The translations under genes were made by a program, and so were the position numbers. A stretch of DNA of 64,000 nucleotides from assembly GCA_023053575.1 (NCBI GenBank), contig JAKZAP010000018.1:21710458-21774457 (forward strand), written 5' to 3'. Each line of letters starts with the position of its first letter. The stretch's first letter is position 1. The notes under the pieces are model-generated. The model was not told where the DNA came from. It saw only the letters and a list, made by a program, of their open reading frames with translations, and did no database searches. Source of the DNA: Branchinecta lynchi (taxonomy: Eukaryota > Arthropoda > Branchiopoda > Anostraca > Branchinectidae). Shown in pieces: positions 1 to 12,780 of this stretch.

Positions 1-231
1 ACTCTACAGCCGCCAAGGAATGATCCTTACTAGGTAATCCCTCTTAAGTATGCCCTTCTGATATCCATATTTGTACTAACACAACCTGAAACTTCTTCAT
101 CGCAAAAAACTTCCAGGCACACTAGTCTTACGTCCGACGTGCTCGTCGCTTGATCATCAACTGGCTTGTCCGAGACCTCCGAGGCCCGAGCAGCGGCATA
201 GTTACCTGAAGGCTTAGTGGGATTAGTACCC

Positions 232-722
232 TAGGATTTTTCGCCACTTTCAAACTCATTGAACACTAGCCTAGCCGTTCAAGAAATAAAATCGCATATT
301 TTGTCACGACCTTGCCAGAAAATCTCGTGAAGATAAGCATTTAATTTATATTTACAGAAACTACAACACAGTAAAAACACGAAAACTGGCAAAAAATGCC
401 AAGTGTCGAGTCAAAGTGTAATAGATGAACCGCTGCCCTGACAAAGATTACTCTAGTTCTTGACCCACTTCAATGCAGCCTACTCACTTTTCGAAGGCGC
501 TTTTAAAACAGAGTACGTCACACTACAGTGAAAATACACCCTAAAAAAATCCTATCTTAATGTCGTATTTTCTTTGCAGCTCGTAGTTTTATTAAGTTCC
601 ATCTTTAATGATTAGACAAGAAAACAGATTAAAATCTAATATGGAATCAGCAGTGTTTCTTTTTATACCTTTCCCGAGTTAGTCCTTAACAAATAGTAGC
701 GAGAAGTGGCGAAAAATCCTAT
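232..722. repeat. Inverted TAGGATTTTTCGCCACTT pair
   Basis: TAGGATTTTTCGCCACTT near 232-249 and its exact reverse complement near 705-722, about 455 bases apart. A further GTGGCGAAAAATACC lies near 796. Could be the ends of a short DNA element; no coding between them. Confidence 0.45.
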
Positions 723-1289
723 CCTTCTGAGAATTTTTCGCTAATCCCATCACTTATCTGTAATCTGTTTTTACCCTCTTTTTTTTTTACCTCTAGTGGC
801 GAAAAATACCCAGTAGTGAAAATCACAATGGCTCTAAAGCACTTAACTCATCAGAATATTAGGTCTGACAAGATCTGACCCTACCCTCCTCGTTGAGGCG
901 TAAGATTTCCTGGGTGGCGGTAAACACCCTTTTCACATTTAAAGACTTAAATCTGGAACTACCTGCACAGGCTACCTTCGCTACCTGAATTAAAAGGTGG
1001 TAGAAAATACATGGTGGCGGAAAACCGCTGTGGCGTTAGAACACTGCTTCCGAAGGATGGACAACAGATGGGAAACTGTCGATTACAAAACGAGGTTGAG
1101 GTGGGAACGACGCTTGAAAAGACAAGAAAGATTTTAGTATACACCCAAAATTAGTTGCCCAGAACAAGAGGGGTTCTGCATACGCTGAAATAGCTCATTC
1201 GGGTCGGGAGGTAAATTTTTGGCCTCTATGCTAGCAGAAGTGTTACTATCCAGAATGTTAGGGGGGGGAGCAAGGTATTTACCGACTGG

Positions 1290-1505
1290 CTGGTCATTTT
1301 TACCGACTTTTTTTTACGGAAAAACGACTGTTTTACGACATTCTAATGATTTTAAGAAAAAACGACTGTTTTGAAGAAAAATCGACCGTTTCAAAAAAAA
1401 ATCGACTATTTTCACGAAACATTGCCGCGCTGTACGCAGATTCACCTATTTCTTAACGACTGGCTGACAAAATTAGGTGGGGCGCCCCCCCCCCCCCCCC
1501 CCTAC
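1290..1505. repeat. Degenerate AAAATCGACTGTTTT minisatellite and C run
   Basis: Repeats of AAAA(A)CGACTGTTTTA-like units from about 1290 to 1420, then a C run of about 16 at 1487-1502. Small open frames crossing this are low complexity and were not called. Confidence 0.6.
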
Positions 1506-2018
1506 GTAACACCCCTGTATAATAGTGTTAAAGCATATCTGAAAAGCCTTCGTAAAAAGTAGGACACTCATACAACTTTTTCGTTCTTCATTTGCTGTGT
1601 ATAACATCTTCTGCCGCGTATTGAGGCTCGGACCTAATTTCGTGGTAAGGTCGCAGATGAAGGTTGAGGCAGATATAACCCTTTCAGACGTACTTGAATA
1701 TGCTGCATTGGGGAAAGATATAGTGTTTCTCTCGGGAGAAAGACGAAAGTTTATTTTGTCAATGAATTGGGGTTTGTTTTTACACAGAAAGAACATAATT
1801 CTCAAAACCAGTTTTAAGTTGCAATTTTTCAGATGTAGCTTTACCTGCTTTAGTTTTCGTCATGAAAGTACAGTGTGTCGAATGACAAATAAAATGGTAC
1901 ACATACTTCCATAATGAAACAAAAGAACATCAAATCACCCGGAAAAAAACTCCTGTCTCGTCGGCGAACCGGTGTCTTTTTCTATCTATAAACTCATTTC
2001 GGGCGAAGACCAAAAGTT
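1506..2018. other. No gene seen
   Basis: AT-rich sequence with short open frames on both strands that show no domain, signal peptide or splice context. Nothing supported. Confidence 0.5.
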
Positions 2019-2512
2019 CTTACGTCCGTAAATCTGGATTTCCATTTTAAATGCACTGGCAAACCTGTTTTCCTCGTTTCGTTTCTGAGGAAGTATGTTT
2101 CTAACGTGAAAATTACTTTTTTTGCTATTAGTTTGGAGCAAATCAACTTTGTTTTCGATGGGCACTATTTTGACACTTTTTCGGTGGACACAGTTCTGAT
2201 TTCATAGCTATTCTTTACTCTTTACTGTGATCGCAAAAGGAAGCTCTGCTCCTCGACGTTTACGGTCGTAAATCCGGATTTTTTTTTTAATGCACTGGAA
2301 AAAAACCTGTTTTCCTCGTTTTGTTTCTAAATAGGCATGTCTTTAACCTGAAATTTTTTTGTTTGTTTGCTGTTTATTCGAAACGAATCTACTTCGTCTG
2401 CTATGGCCGCTATTTTGTCAATTTTTCTGGTGACAGATTTGTGACTTCATAGCTAATTCTTCCTTTTCAATGGGATCTCCAAAAGATGCTCTGCTCCTCG
2501 GCGTTTCACAAA
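2019..2512. repeat. Tandem duplication, ~245-bp unit
   Basis: Two diverged units. Each has CGTAAATCNGGATT, AATGCACTGG, CCTGTTTTCCTCGTTT, then CTATTTTG and CATAGCTA, and ends CTCTGCTCCTCG. Second unit starts near 2264. Confidence 0.7.
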
Positions 2513-3040
2513 ATTTCGCCTGTGGCGCATTTCGTACTATTCTCTATTTAGAGGAACGGTGTGGCACTTACGTGGCGATGAGGCTTGGAATTTTATAGAT
2601 TTGAAACACATTAAAGGCTAGAACTTTCTATACAAAGGCAGATTAAAAAAATTTAGCCTGTGTCGCTTGCTTTAGTTTGTCCCGGGTACACGCGTTCAAA
2701 GCTTTGTCTTTACCGAAAGCTGAAATGTAAAGCTTAGGCTATGAGGGTATCTTTACACAAATATTGATTACAAGAAGAATTTCAGCTGATGCATTGCAGC
2801 TAGTTTTACACCGGCCCTATTATTTCTTGGTAGGCAATTTTCGCCATTGCCGTGTAGTGGCAACAGTTCATTTTTGTCGGTATGTGTGAGTCGTATATGT
2901 ACGATCCAGGAGTCATTGAAATGAGGCATCTCACCCCCCCCCCCCCCTGGCCTGAGTGCTTCGGACCACCCCTGGATCTTTTCTATTACAGAGATGTAAG
3001 CATCTGTGTTTTAATGAAACCATTAGCCAAAAACTTAAAC
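2513..3040. other. 3' flank of the protease gene, no gene seen
   Basis: Downstream of exon 6 on the minus strand. Includes a C run at 2935-2947. No convincing polyadenylation signal close to the stop. Nothing else supported. Confidence 0.45.
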
Positions 3041-3283
<243 letters not shown>

Positions 3284-3579
3284 CTAGAAAAAAGGAAAAG
3301 CAACATCTTACATTCAGCACAAAATGTTTGCCAAGAAACAAGGTTTCGATGGGATCTCAAAGGCGAATATTTAGACTATTGGCTTCTTCATTCAGACCAT
3401 CGAATCTTGTGGATCGCCAGTCTTATTCAGATTCCATAGGCATCATCAGCAGCCTTAGTTAACCACTTGTCCAGACATAAGGGTTAATTCCATTGTCTTC
3501 ACTTTCCGCTGTAGGCCTGGGTATAACCATTAAAAACCGGAATAATGCTAGGTGGAACTCATAGAGTTTTCTGGTACAG

Positions 3580-3790
3580 CATGTCCTTTGTTTATATCTA
3601 AACCATTAAAATTTGCTATCTCACTCTTTAATTTGAAACCCCACTCCACCCGTAACTTTACAGCTACGGAGCCCATCTACGAACTTGACCTGTCCTTTGT
3701 CCCAATGAATCTTTACACCAAGTTCGGACAAAATATCTCAACGTCTTCTAGAGAATAGTCATACGGACGGGATGACGGACAGATGGAAAA
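3580..3790. repeat. Diverged copy of a 'GGGATCCC-end' repeat tail
   Basis: CTTTAATTTGAAACCCC, GAGCCCATCTACGAACTTGA, CACCAAGTT and AAAATATCTCA match the last third of the repeats at 6236-7365 and 43751-45036. Old and partial. Confidence 0.65.
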
Positions 3791-4564
3791 CTTTACGAAT
3801 TCATAGGTATCCCAAAAACAGAAAACGGCTTGACAGGTGACCGAGTGGTTTTGGCTGGAGGCATAGAGCTGCCAAATTCTGTCCTTCACAGATGAAGAAA
3901 TAACAGACGGAGAGGGAGACCGAGAAATACTTTTCACTGCGTCTACCAGCGGATCTCCAAAACATATAATCGTCCATCCCAAGGACAGTAAAAGTGGGAA
4001 AGACCGGAAACTCCCGTAAGCCCAATGAGTCACATCAAGCAGCGCCGTTTAGCGGATGTTATTTCGTTAAAAAATCGCTCTGTTGACATTTTCTTCCGTC
4101 GCTCTCCGCAGAATCATCATCAAAGCACGTTTTGTTGATTTTGTTTCGTTTCCCTTATGATGAGCATCCTCTCTCCATTCAGATTTCCTCTTTAATTGGA
4201 ATAAAAAACTAGTAGGAAAAGAATAAATAGCTTTTTTTATGGAAAAAAGTGTTGAATTCACTACTTAGAATCAATTAATGTTGACAGGCATTGCCTACTC
4301 GCGCCCTCTTGCTTTGATTATATTACTCATGAACCGCTCGAAATTGGACAAAGTCCAAACGCTAGGTAGCGTTCCGATCGATTTTCAGAGACCCAATTTT
4401 AGCGAAGTCACCGGTCTTTCCCACTATTATTGTCTTTGGTCCGTCCGACCCAAGTGGAATCTTGTTTGCCCATCCAAAGACATGAGATATGACGCTGTCT
4501 GTTGAATTTGCCTACCGCGCCGGCGGGCGCAGGAAGAACGAAGTTAAGGACATGGAGAGTAAAG

Positions 4565-4834
4565 ATAATCGTAGGATTAAACGAACGTACCTTAGGTGAA
4601 ATTTGATCCTGGTTATACCGTTGATAGGAGCACTAGCGTAATGAGGGCTCATTTTAGATAGACTTATTTCGGCGGGTAGCGTGTCAGGATATACAGTGAT
4701 TCATACGGCTAACAACATAAACAAAAGGGAGGGAAGGGAGTGCAAATGAACCTTCATTACGCCAGTGCTCCTGTTAGTCGGCATAACCAGGATCAAACTT
4801 CACCGAAGGTAGGTTCGTTTAATCCTACGGTTAT
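4565..4834. mobile_element. Short inverted-repeat element (270 bp)
   Basis: Arms of about 90 bases: ATAATCGTAGGATTAAACGA at the left and its complement TCGTTTAATCCTACGGTTAT at the right, continuing inward through GATCCTGGTTAT and AGGAGCAC. Only about 90 bases between the arms. MITE-like, no coding. Confidence 0.82.
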
Positions 4835-6235
4835 ACCTCCTGGAGCCCTGGCTCCACTCGAGTTCACTTGAGATTTTAGAGCATGATGTTTGCTGTATGA
4901 TTGTACGGGTACTAAACAAGAAGAGATTTAGTACCAGAAGGGGCTTAAATGTACACATTTTGCGAACATCGAATCAAGCCGGATCACACAGTTCATTCTC
5001 GTCGAAAACTTCGAACGGGTTACCATTTTATGGAAAACGGGTTAACGGACCTTGTACCTTGTATCTTGAAAGACGGAATTTTCATCCTTCTTACAAAAAT
5101 ATCAAAATTTCTGAATTCTAACACTGGAAACTCAAACTAACACTGCCGTCTTTAAGGATATATCCTTTCTATCGAAATTCTTTGTAACTATAGAATTGGA
5201 CATTTGAAACATTCCAAAAGTACTCTAATATTTCAAGTTTCCGTGTACCTTACAAGAGACAGTTTATAGTTAACCTACTAATTAATTCCGATCAATCAAC
5301 TGGGAGTTTATCGAAAAATACTCCAGATCTTACTGAGTCAATGTGACTATAACTAGTTTTCAATAACACTTCTGGGCTAAATTTTGAAATGAATAATTGA
5401 TTCTTCTGTTAGAAACAGTATCCTTCCACTTTTAATACAACTTGAATATCGTTTTTAAACATTTCTCCAAAAACTGAACAAGAAGTCATGCTGCTTAAAG
5501 ATCCTCCGATTGTCTGTCTTCAAGGGATTTTCTGACATCAGACATGCCATGAGGGTTTAAAAGGAGAAGGATGCAATGATCAGCAAAATTGACAACAGGA
5601 AAACTTGGATCAGTTTGGAAAGATTATGATCCCAATTGTGCCTGTGCTTTACCATTTTCGCTAAAAGGGCGAAATGCGTAATATCTCCGCTTAAACCACC
5701 TCAATGTGAAAAACACCAATCACGGGACTTCTGATCAGGTTTCCAAGAGACGTAAGGCCTCATTTTATTGTTCAAACGAGAGGCTAAATAGTCAATCGTC
5801 AAAATTCACACTGAAAATATACTTAACAAGTGAAACATGTTGGGATATAATTTTCACCCTATGTTGCTGTTGAATTTTCTGCTTGCTCCGGTTGCAGGGT
5901 CATTGTCCTTCCCAGCCACATGTTCAACAACAAGAAAAAACTAAATTTGTCATTAAAAACAAAACACCAATTTTATCGCGCTGTGTACTTTCAAACAATG
6001 ATTGACTTCCACTCGTTGCATTAAACTCGTTACTTATATTAAATGAATTATTATCCACCTTATCATTCATCTTATCTATCCTGGACACTCAAAAACCTGT
6101 TTTTAAACTTAAGAAGACCGGTCATACCCTATGTTGAAGTTGGGCCTGGGGGTTCGACTGGCATCAAAACAAAATTTATTGACGGGTTTATTGCCGATCA
6201 GTTTACACGTGTTCCGCGAAATATCGAGTCACCAT
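4835..6235. other. Intron 5 sequence, nothing recognised
   Basis: AT-rich; contains a few open frames of about 60-75 codons with no domain or compositional support. No RNA gene or repeat recognised. Confidence 0.5.
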
Positions 6236-7365
6236 GAACAAGACCAAAGGTTTCGATGGAACCCCAAAATTCAAAATCTGATCCAGACAACTGGGTCTTG
6301 TCTTAGCCAGATCCAGTCATCGCAAGACTCCTTGAACATTTTTACAATTAAAATTCAGAAACATATTAAGGCCAAATAGCTCGTCATCTGAGAAAACCAA
6401 GTTCAGATACGGATTCAGCATGTATGTTTACCCCTATAAGTCATATCTGTTCTGACGAAAACTTCCTGCCACTTCTGCCAATTTCCTGGTTTCGGCCGAC
6501 CTCCAGAACTTCTTGTCCGGCTAAGAAAGAAAGCTCAAAACGAACTCAGGGTATTTTCTTTCCCCAATAATGAACATCTAATCAACTTCGAATAAAAATT
6601 TAACTTATAACAAATTTTCTGACTGCAGCCGGATTCCGGTCGAACTATACTTCCGGGTAAAAATATGATTGTCAAACACGGATTCAGCATCTCTTCTTAC
6701 CCCTAAATCGGTTATCTAATCAACTAGAAATAAAACTTGAGCTCCTAACAATTTTCCTGTTTTGGCCGGAATCGCGGGGAACTACATTTCCAGGTAGAAA
6801 TTTTTTTCACATAAGTGTTCAGCATGTCTTCTTGCCCTAAATCGAACATCTAATCAACTCCAAATAAAACTTCTAATCTTAACAAACTTTCTGGTTTGGG
6901 CCGGATTGAGGGCGAACTACTTGTCCGTTGAGAAAATGGTTTTCACCATCGTCCTCAGCATGCCTTCCTACCCCTAAATTGAACATTTAATCAACTTCAA
7001 ATAAAACTTTTACTCTTCACAAACTTTCCAGTTTCGGCCGGATTCCGGGCGAGCAACTTGTCCGATGACAAAATGGTTTTCACCATCGGGTTCAGCATGT
7101 CCTCTTATTCCATAATCGACTATCAAATTAGCTTTTTCAAAATATTTTGTTTGCCCCTTAATTTAAACCCCCTCCCCCACCCCTAAGTGTAGGGCTACAA
7201 AGCCCATCTACAAACTTGAGTGGTCCGACGACCCAACGAATCTTCACACCAAGTTTCATCAAAATATCTCATTCCCTTCGAGAGTTATCGTGCTTACAGA
7301 CGGACAGACGGATAACTTTTGCGATGTCATAGGTATCCCTCCACTTACGTGTTGGGATCCCAAAA
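6236..7365. repeat. Interspersed repeat with internal ~135-bp tandem units
   Basis: Begins ACAAGACCAAAGGTTTCGAT-GGAACCCCAAAA. Internal units carry GGCCGGATTCCGGGCGAACT, then TTCAGCATG and AATCAACTTCAAATAAAA, and recur about every 135 bases (near 6496, 6629, 6764, 6898, 7036). Ends with CACCAAGTTTCATCAAAATA, CAGACGGACAGACGG and TTGGGATCCCAAAA. A second full copy lies at 43751-45036. Confidence 0.82.
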
Positions 7366-7692
7366 ACTGTATCAGATTAAAGGCTATGGTACAAAGCGTC
7401 TAGAAAGCTGTTCGGAAAACGATATACGTCACAACTCGGCACACTGACAAATCCGAACTGCCCAGTTGCCACACCGACAATGTTCTATCGGACAGACAGA
7501 CAACTTTTGCACTGTCATAGGTATCCATCAACTTACGTTTTGGGATCCCAAAAATTGGGTTCAGCCCTTCGAAACTAAGTGACATCTGGAGTCAGAGCTA
7601 CCCTTTCGAAACACAAAGGTCTGTTTCTCAGTTTACAAATATCAACGCATACTGATATTTCAACCATACTGAGAACTCGGAAAACCAGCAAT

Positions 7693-7753
7693 ATTCCGAA
7701 CCCGAAGCGCAACCCGGACTAGGTTAGTCGCTTCCCGAATCTCAGCCGGGCTG
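7693..7753 (+). repeat. A1 split direct repeat, old PAT element
   Basis: Sixty-one bases starting ATTCCGAACCCG and ending CAGCCGGGCTG, identical to A2 at 14190-14250. Marks the left end of the old element. Confidence 0.88.
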
Positions 7754-7780
7754 GATCAGCGATAGAGTGAAAAGGCTCAT

Positions 7781-7798
7781 TGCGCCAAGATGGATATT
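7781..7798. repeat. 18-nt inverted repeat, left half
   Basis: TGCGCCAAGATGGATATT here and its exact reverse complement at 14367-14384, between A2 and B2 of the same old element. It overlaps the gag1 start codon. Confidence 0.7.
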
Positions 7799-8040
7799 GG
7801 AAGGATTTTAGTGAGAAGTTTGATTTGGATTTAAATGAAAGAGGTTGAACGGAGTGGGGGTGGGCGCTTGGGGTCGCCCACGATTTTCAAAAATTTATTT
7901 CGGACACGTCCGGAATCAGTGAACGTCACTCGGTGTTGCTGGTGAAGGAGAAGCCGGTGACACTCTCGAGAGTGACACAGATAGCACACGTCGCTACTGG
8001 TGATCTTGAGTCCCAATCTGGTGCACCTTCATTAGGTGCA
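7790..8040 (+). pseudogene. gag1 remnant, old PAT element
   Basis: Starts ATGGATATTGGAAGGATTTT (MDIGRIL), matching MDVGRIV of the young gag1. A stop follows after 14 codons. In a shifted frame, LLVKEKPVTLSRVTQIAHV matches LLREDPVSPSTLAKLANVI of the intact copy. Broken, not translatable as one protein. Function unknown; it sits where a structural (gag) protein would be encoded. Confidence 0.65.
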
Positions 8041-8389
8041 AGCCAAACGATTCTGTGTTTCAGCCAGGAACAAGCGGAAAAAATTCGCAGGTATAGACCG
8101 TTACGATTTCTGTAAAGAACTGCCAGCTTTTAATAGTCACTTCTTTTTTGAGACGGACAAGGGAGTTTGAGATGAAAATCTTATGGAGGGAGGCCGTTTA
8201 TTCGGCACGGTTTCAGGTGGCTACCATAACAAACTTTAATTGTTCAGATATTGCGTATGCTGTTCGTAATCTATTTGTTTCAACGCGTGTTCGTCGAAAC
8301 GTTGTTGTGATGTATTCGCTGACAGCGTCAGGATGACAAAGGACGGTTCGTTGGCATGGCGCTGGTTGCCACGGTAGTATACTGAGCTA

Positions 8390-8475
8390 AAAACGAGAAA
8401 GAGAAAGTAAATTGGTCCCACGAAGGACTAAAAAACGAAGAAAGAGAAAGTAAATTGGTCCACGAAGGACTGGGG
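8390..8475 (+). repeat. Short tandem duplication
   Basis: GAGAAAGAGAAAGTAAATTG followed by GGTCCACGAAGGACT occurs twice in a row, about 45 bases apart, immediately before the non-LTR fragment. Possibly a trace of its insertion; that is inference. Confidence 0.6.
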
Positions 8476-8480
8476 GGCTT

Positions 8481-9284
8481 TTGGCTATTTATTGGTTGAA
8501 TGGGCTCTCTGATAATAGACTACTTCTGAACAGAAAGAAGACGAAGTTTATTGTTTACAGCAGAACGGGTCACAAGTTTCCAGATATAGAATCAGTTTCC
8601 CTTTCTGCGAATGAACCTGAGTCTGTTATTGAAAGGGTTTTATCGATAAGATATTTGGGAGTTGTGTTTGATGAGAATTTGTCATGGAAAGAGCAAATTA
8701 ATCAGGTTAGAGCAGAGTCTGCCCGTGGAGTTGGTATAATGAGAAGACTGAAAAACCTTCTTCCATATTGCGCTCTTAAATCCCTTTACTTTTCCCTTGT
8801 GCAATCCCATTTTGATTATGCATCTATTATTTTTTTGAACACTTTTAAAAGTAATGTTACCCCTTTACAGATTATCCAAAATAAAGCAGTTCGTATCCTT
8901 AAACCTTTTCTGCCATCGCCATCAAACTTCCCCTTAAAATCCACAACAGAGACCCTTTTTTCACTTCATAATATTCTTCCTGTTCGGCAAAGTATCCAAT
9001 TTTCAAGTGTTATGTTTAAGATTAAGCTTGAACGAGAAAAGCTCCCCAGATATTTTGTATCGATGGGTCTTATTTGTTCTCCTTCATCTTCACAAGTTGA
9101 AACCCGTGGTAAATATAATCTGCGGACTCCTAAGGTAGTTACAGAGAGGTCGCGTTTTTGCCTGAGGTATTTGATTCCTCTACATTGGGAAAGATTGAAA
9201 AATGAGATTGATTTTAATGTAAGCATAGATGCTATAAGACGGAAGTTGAAAATAGTGCTGATTGAAAGTTATAAATCTAAATAA
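8481..9284 (+). mobile_element. Non-LTR retrotransposon RT C-terminal fragment
   Basis: An open frame of 267 codons without a convincing native start. It contains YLGVVFDENLSWKEQI, LKSLYFSLVQSHFDYASIIF and IIQNKAVRILK, the conserved C-terminal part of jockey/CR1-type reverse transcriptases after the catalytic YADD, which is absent. It ends with a region typical of these proteins (IPLHWERLKNEI) and a stop, then T-rich sequence. 5'-truncated as usual for target-primed insertions, and located between the gag1 and gag2 remnants of the old PAT element, so probably a nested insertion. Confidence 0.85.
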
Positions 9285-9556
9285 TATGAAAAAATGTTTT
9301 TTTTTTTTTAAGGATGTTTATTTTTTCATTTTTTTTTTAAGTATTGGGTTGGTCTCCGGGGTTCGCCCATGAGGCCTCCAGATGTCTTATGACTCACTTT
9401 GTTTTAAGTTGTAAAATTAATTGTGTCTCAAAATGGTGCGCGGAGGATGGAAATGGTATCGTACGACACGGGATTTGTTTTTTATTTATTTCTGCCAAGA
9501 TTGGAAATGTCACGGTGCTGGTGAAAGTAAAGGAAAGATTATAATTTTAAAGCTTT

Positions 9557-10634
9557 GAGCGAGGTCCTGTTGATGTTGTTTTGAAACCCGATTGTTTGTG
9601 TTGAAATAAACTGCTGCTGGGCCTACAGTATGAAGGCTGTGTGAGCTGGAGGTTGCTGTACAACCCGAGTTTCTTTGCTCAATTTTCATGTAGAGACCGA
9701 GGCGTGACTTATGAGCTGGAGGTTGCTCTGAAAGCTGAGTATAGATTTTTGCGTAGATCATGACTTCAGTCATGCTTGGATTCTAGCAAGAGAATTTAAC
9801 TTTAAAGTCATTTGGCCTGTCGTAGGCTGTTTAAGCTGGAGGTTGCCCTGAACCCGATTTCCACCACAGCAAAATTTTCACGAAGGTGTGTTTCTTTCCT
9901 GCAGTTACAGGAGAAATAGCTGTGGGTAAAGTCCTGTGAGGTTGATTGTCTGTGCTGAATTAAACTGCTGTTTGGCCTACAGTATGGAGGCTGTGTGAGC
10001 TGGAGGTTGCTCTAAAACTCGAGTTTTTTCTGCTACGTTTTATGTAGAGGCCCAGGGGTGACTGTGTGAGCTGGAGGTTGCTCTGAAACCCGAGTACAGA
10101 TTTCTGCGTAGATCGTGACTTCAGTCATGCTTGGATTCTAGCGAGAGAATTTAATTTTAAAGTTATTTGGCCTGTCGTAGGCTGTTTAAGCTGGGGGTTG
10201 CTTTGAACCCGATTTCCGCCACAGCAAACTTTTCACGACGGTGTGTTTCTTTCCTGCAGTTACAGGCGAGATAGCTGTGAGCAAAGTCCTGTTGAGGTTG
10301 TTCTGATACCCGATTGCTTGTGCTGAATTAAACTGCTGTTGGGCCTACAGTATGGAGGCTGTGTGAGCCGGAGGTTGCTCTAAAACCCGAGTTTTTTCTG
10401 CTACATTTCATGTAGAGGCCGAGGAGTGACTGTGTGAGCTGGAGGTTGCTCTGAAACCCGAGTATAGCTCCCTGCCTAGATCATGATTTCAATCATGCTT
10501 GAATTCTAGCGAAAAAATTTAACTTTAAAGTCATTTGCCCATCGGCGAGGCTGTGTAAGCTGTGGGTTGTTCTGAGCCCGATTTCCGCCACACCAAAGTT
10601 TTCACTAAGGTGTGTTTCTTTCTTGCGGTTACAG
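9557..10634 (+). repeat. Three ~360-bp higher-order repeats in the old PAT element
   Basis: Three units, marked by GTCCTG at about 9566, 9930 and 10288. Each holds three copies of a GAGCTGGAGGTTGCTCTGAA-ACCCGAGT-like motif (nine in all, near 9636, 9714, 9834, 9996, 10067, 10188, 10364, 10435 and 10556). Each unit ends with a pyrimidine tract and TTACAG. The last TTACAG lies directly before gag2. The same motif is tandemly repeated at the same place in the young element. Confidence 0.85.
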
Positions 10635-10933
10635 GAAAAATTGTCAAAACCCGAAAGCTGGCGGGAAGACAGGGACATAGGCAAGTTGTCTGGAAGAATT
10701 AAAGCATACCTGATAGCAGAAGCTAAAATGACAAGGGACGAGGTCACGTCACCGTATAATTTGAGTCGGAGTACGCACAGACTGGAAGCGCAGAAATGCC
10801 GCACCAAGAGTAACTGGCAGAAGAGAGCCACCGAGTATCCAAGTTATAATAAATTTGGAGGTCAAGGGATGTTTGAAGTGTAATGTCATCACGCGTTTTT
10901 GTCCACGATTGCCCGCACTGTTCTGACCAGCGG
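10635..10933 (+). pseudogene. gag2 remnant, old PAT element
   Basis: Opens in phase 0 straight after TTTCTTTCTTGCGGTTACAG with EKLSKPESW and no ATG. GRIKAYLIAEAKMTRDEV aligns with AELKADLIAEAKKPRDEF of the young gag2, with the same 20 codons between the AG and this block. A degraded zinc knuckle may remain at CLKCNVITRFC. Frames are broken after this. The right-hand duplicate starts inside it at 24028. Confidence 0.7.
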
Positions 10934-11202
10934 TCATTCAAACCCCTCGTCGCGGGAGAAATAATTAATTTCCGGCGTCACGTTCCCGATTAGTTGAAAT
11001 TTGTATAATTGGATTTGCCTTGTATGTGATGAAGGGTTACGGCTTGGAGAAAACATCAAAAAAAGTTAAAGTTTGGAATGATTGCGAATCGGATTTTTTG
11101 TAACAGAGAATTTAAAAAGATTTAGGGGCTCTTTCAAAGGTATTTAATATGAAAGTGACTTGCCTTCTCGACGAGAATTTAAAACAATGTTTCAACAAGA
11201 TG

Positions 11203-12712
11203 GAGGAATTCATAACGAGTATTTCGGAAGCTCGGGTTAAAAATGGACTGATATCATCATCGGAGAAGTTGGAGAGGTCGAGCCCCCCAAGATGATTTTA
11301 ACCCTGACTACCGAGCTAAATAAGCCGCGGCTGGTAGCCGGACGCGAGATATGTCAATTTTTGAATAGTCAGAAAACAAGATTGATTGAAGGAGTTTCAA
11401 ATGTGGTAGAGCAACGGGTTTTGGTAAGAGGGGAGGTCAACGCATGCCCCTCTCTGTTAGAAAGGGGTGGCATGTTTATTTGGAATGTTTTTCGGAATTT
11501 CAGCATCACAATCGGAAGATGTGTCGACGACACACTTGTGGGAGAGACCACGGAAGTTGTGCATTATTTTCTGTTTGGGTTACGTGCTGTCAGACAAGTA
11601 CGTTTTAACGCCGTTTGCCACGTTGCGACGTTTAGGGATGAACGTCGACATGTAATGTAGTAAGGTAGTAAAAGTCATTGTAAAAACGGGGGAGCTAAAA
11701 TGGGTTATGGTTTACGCTATTTTGCTCCAGCAGGCACTTCGTCGCACCCGTTTGTTCAGATCAAGATGTGCGGATGCGGTTGTTAAGCTTACCAGTGATG
11801 GCGCAATGGATTTGTAGACGCATAGGCTGCGGCTCTGATGATTTCTGGTATTTGTTTCGAGATTCCCCAGGGGTTTTCCCGCTGTACCATGAGAATGTTA
11901 CAATATCCATTATCACCGATGTGTCGGGGTATTCTTCGATAGGTTATAGACAAATTTCCGGGGTAGGAACCTCTAGTTATGAGAGATATGTAATAAAGGT
12001 ATCTCAGCAAAATTAGCCCTCGTTTTGCAAAAAGTGTTAGTTTCTGTAGAGAGCGAAGTCCGAAATAACCGTATCACGTTGAAAATTGACAACACTGCAA
12101 TGATAAACCGATTGGAAACCGGACGAGGCGATTCCGAGGAAACAGAAGAAGCCGTCAAGTCGATATTTTTCGCATCTGTTTAGTTGACGTTCTGACTAGA
12201 TTGGCTCACGTCGCCTCAAAAGCTAATTTGGCTGACTATTGGTCTATGGTTTTGCAACCGTGTAATGCAACTCTGTCAAAGGACTCGTGGGAAAAAATAC
12301 AGTAGGCTACTGATCTGGGGGATTGATGGTGATACGTTCGATCTGATCGAACTGGATTGGAATGCAATGAGAGAAATGAGGGGTCGACCATTCTATATTT
12401 TTTCTTTTTTTTTCGTTGCGTTCGCAAATACAGTGCCGAAAGGGAAGGTTTACGTTTTACGTTCACCATTTTCAATGGAAATCTCATATGCCCGCAAATC
12501 TCACCGGTCTTGTGAATACACGCTTGTTATTCTGGTTTCTTGGAAGCACCTTTTTGGTGGCCCATGATGTTTGCAAGAGCTGAAACATGGACGAAAATCG
12601 GGCAATGTCGCCAAGTAGGGCCGTTGCTATTCCCTTCGGCCGACGGTTATGTTCGGAAGACTTTGCGGTGTGATTTCTATGCGGTCAGACTGTGCATTGG
12701 ATCCTATTACTT
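11203..12712 (+). pseudogene. RT/RNase H remnant, old PAT element
   Basis: Pieces in several frames align with the intact RT/RNase H: EFITSISEARVKNGLIS, GEVGEVEPPKMILTL, the catalytic box IGRCVDDTLV (YIDD changed to CVDD), FWYLFRDSPGVFP, ITDVSGYSS (RNase H, first Asp), DLIELDWNAM and WTKIG...GPLLFPSADGYVRK. Many stops and frameshifts; not functional. Part of the N-terminal region is missing compared with the young element. Confidence 0.8.
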
Positions 12713-12780
12713 ATTTGCGGTACACAGAGTACAAAATTGAGGATTAATAAATAAAGATTGTTTTCCATTTCTCTTTTTAG

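Noticed and set aside
9557..10634. CRISPR-like array
   Set aside because: Eukaryotic context, nested 360-bp period, diverged repeats and no unique equal-length spacers.
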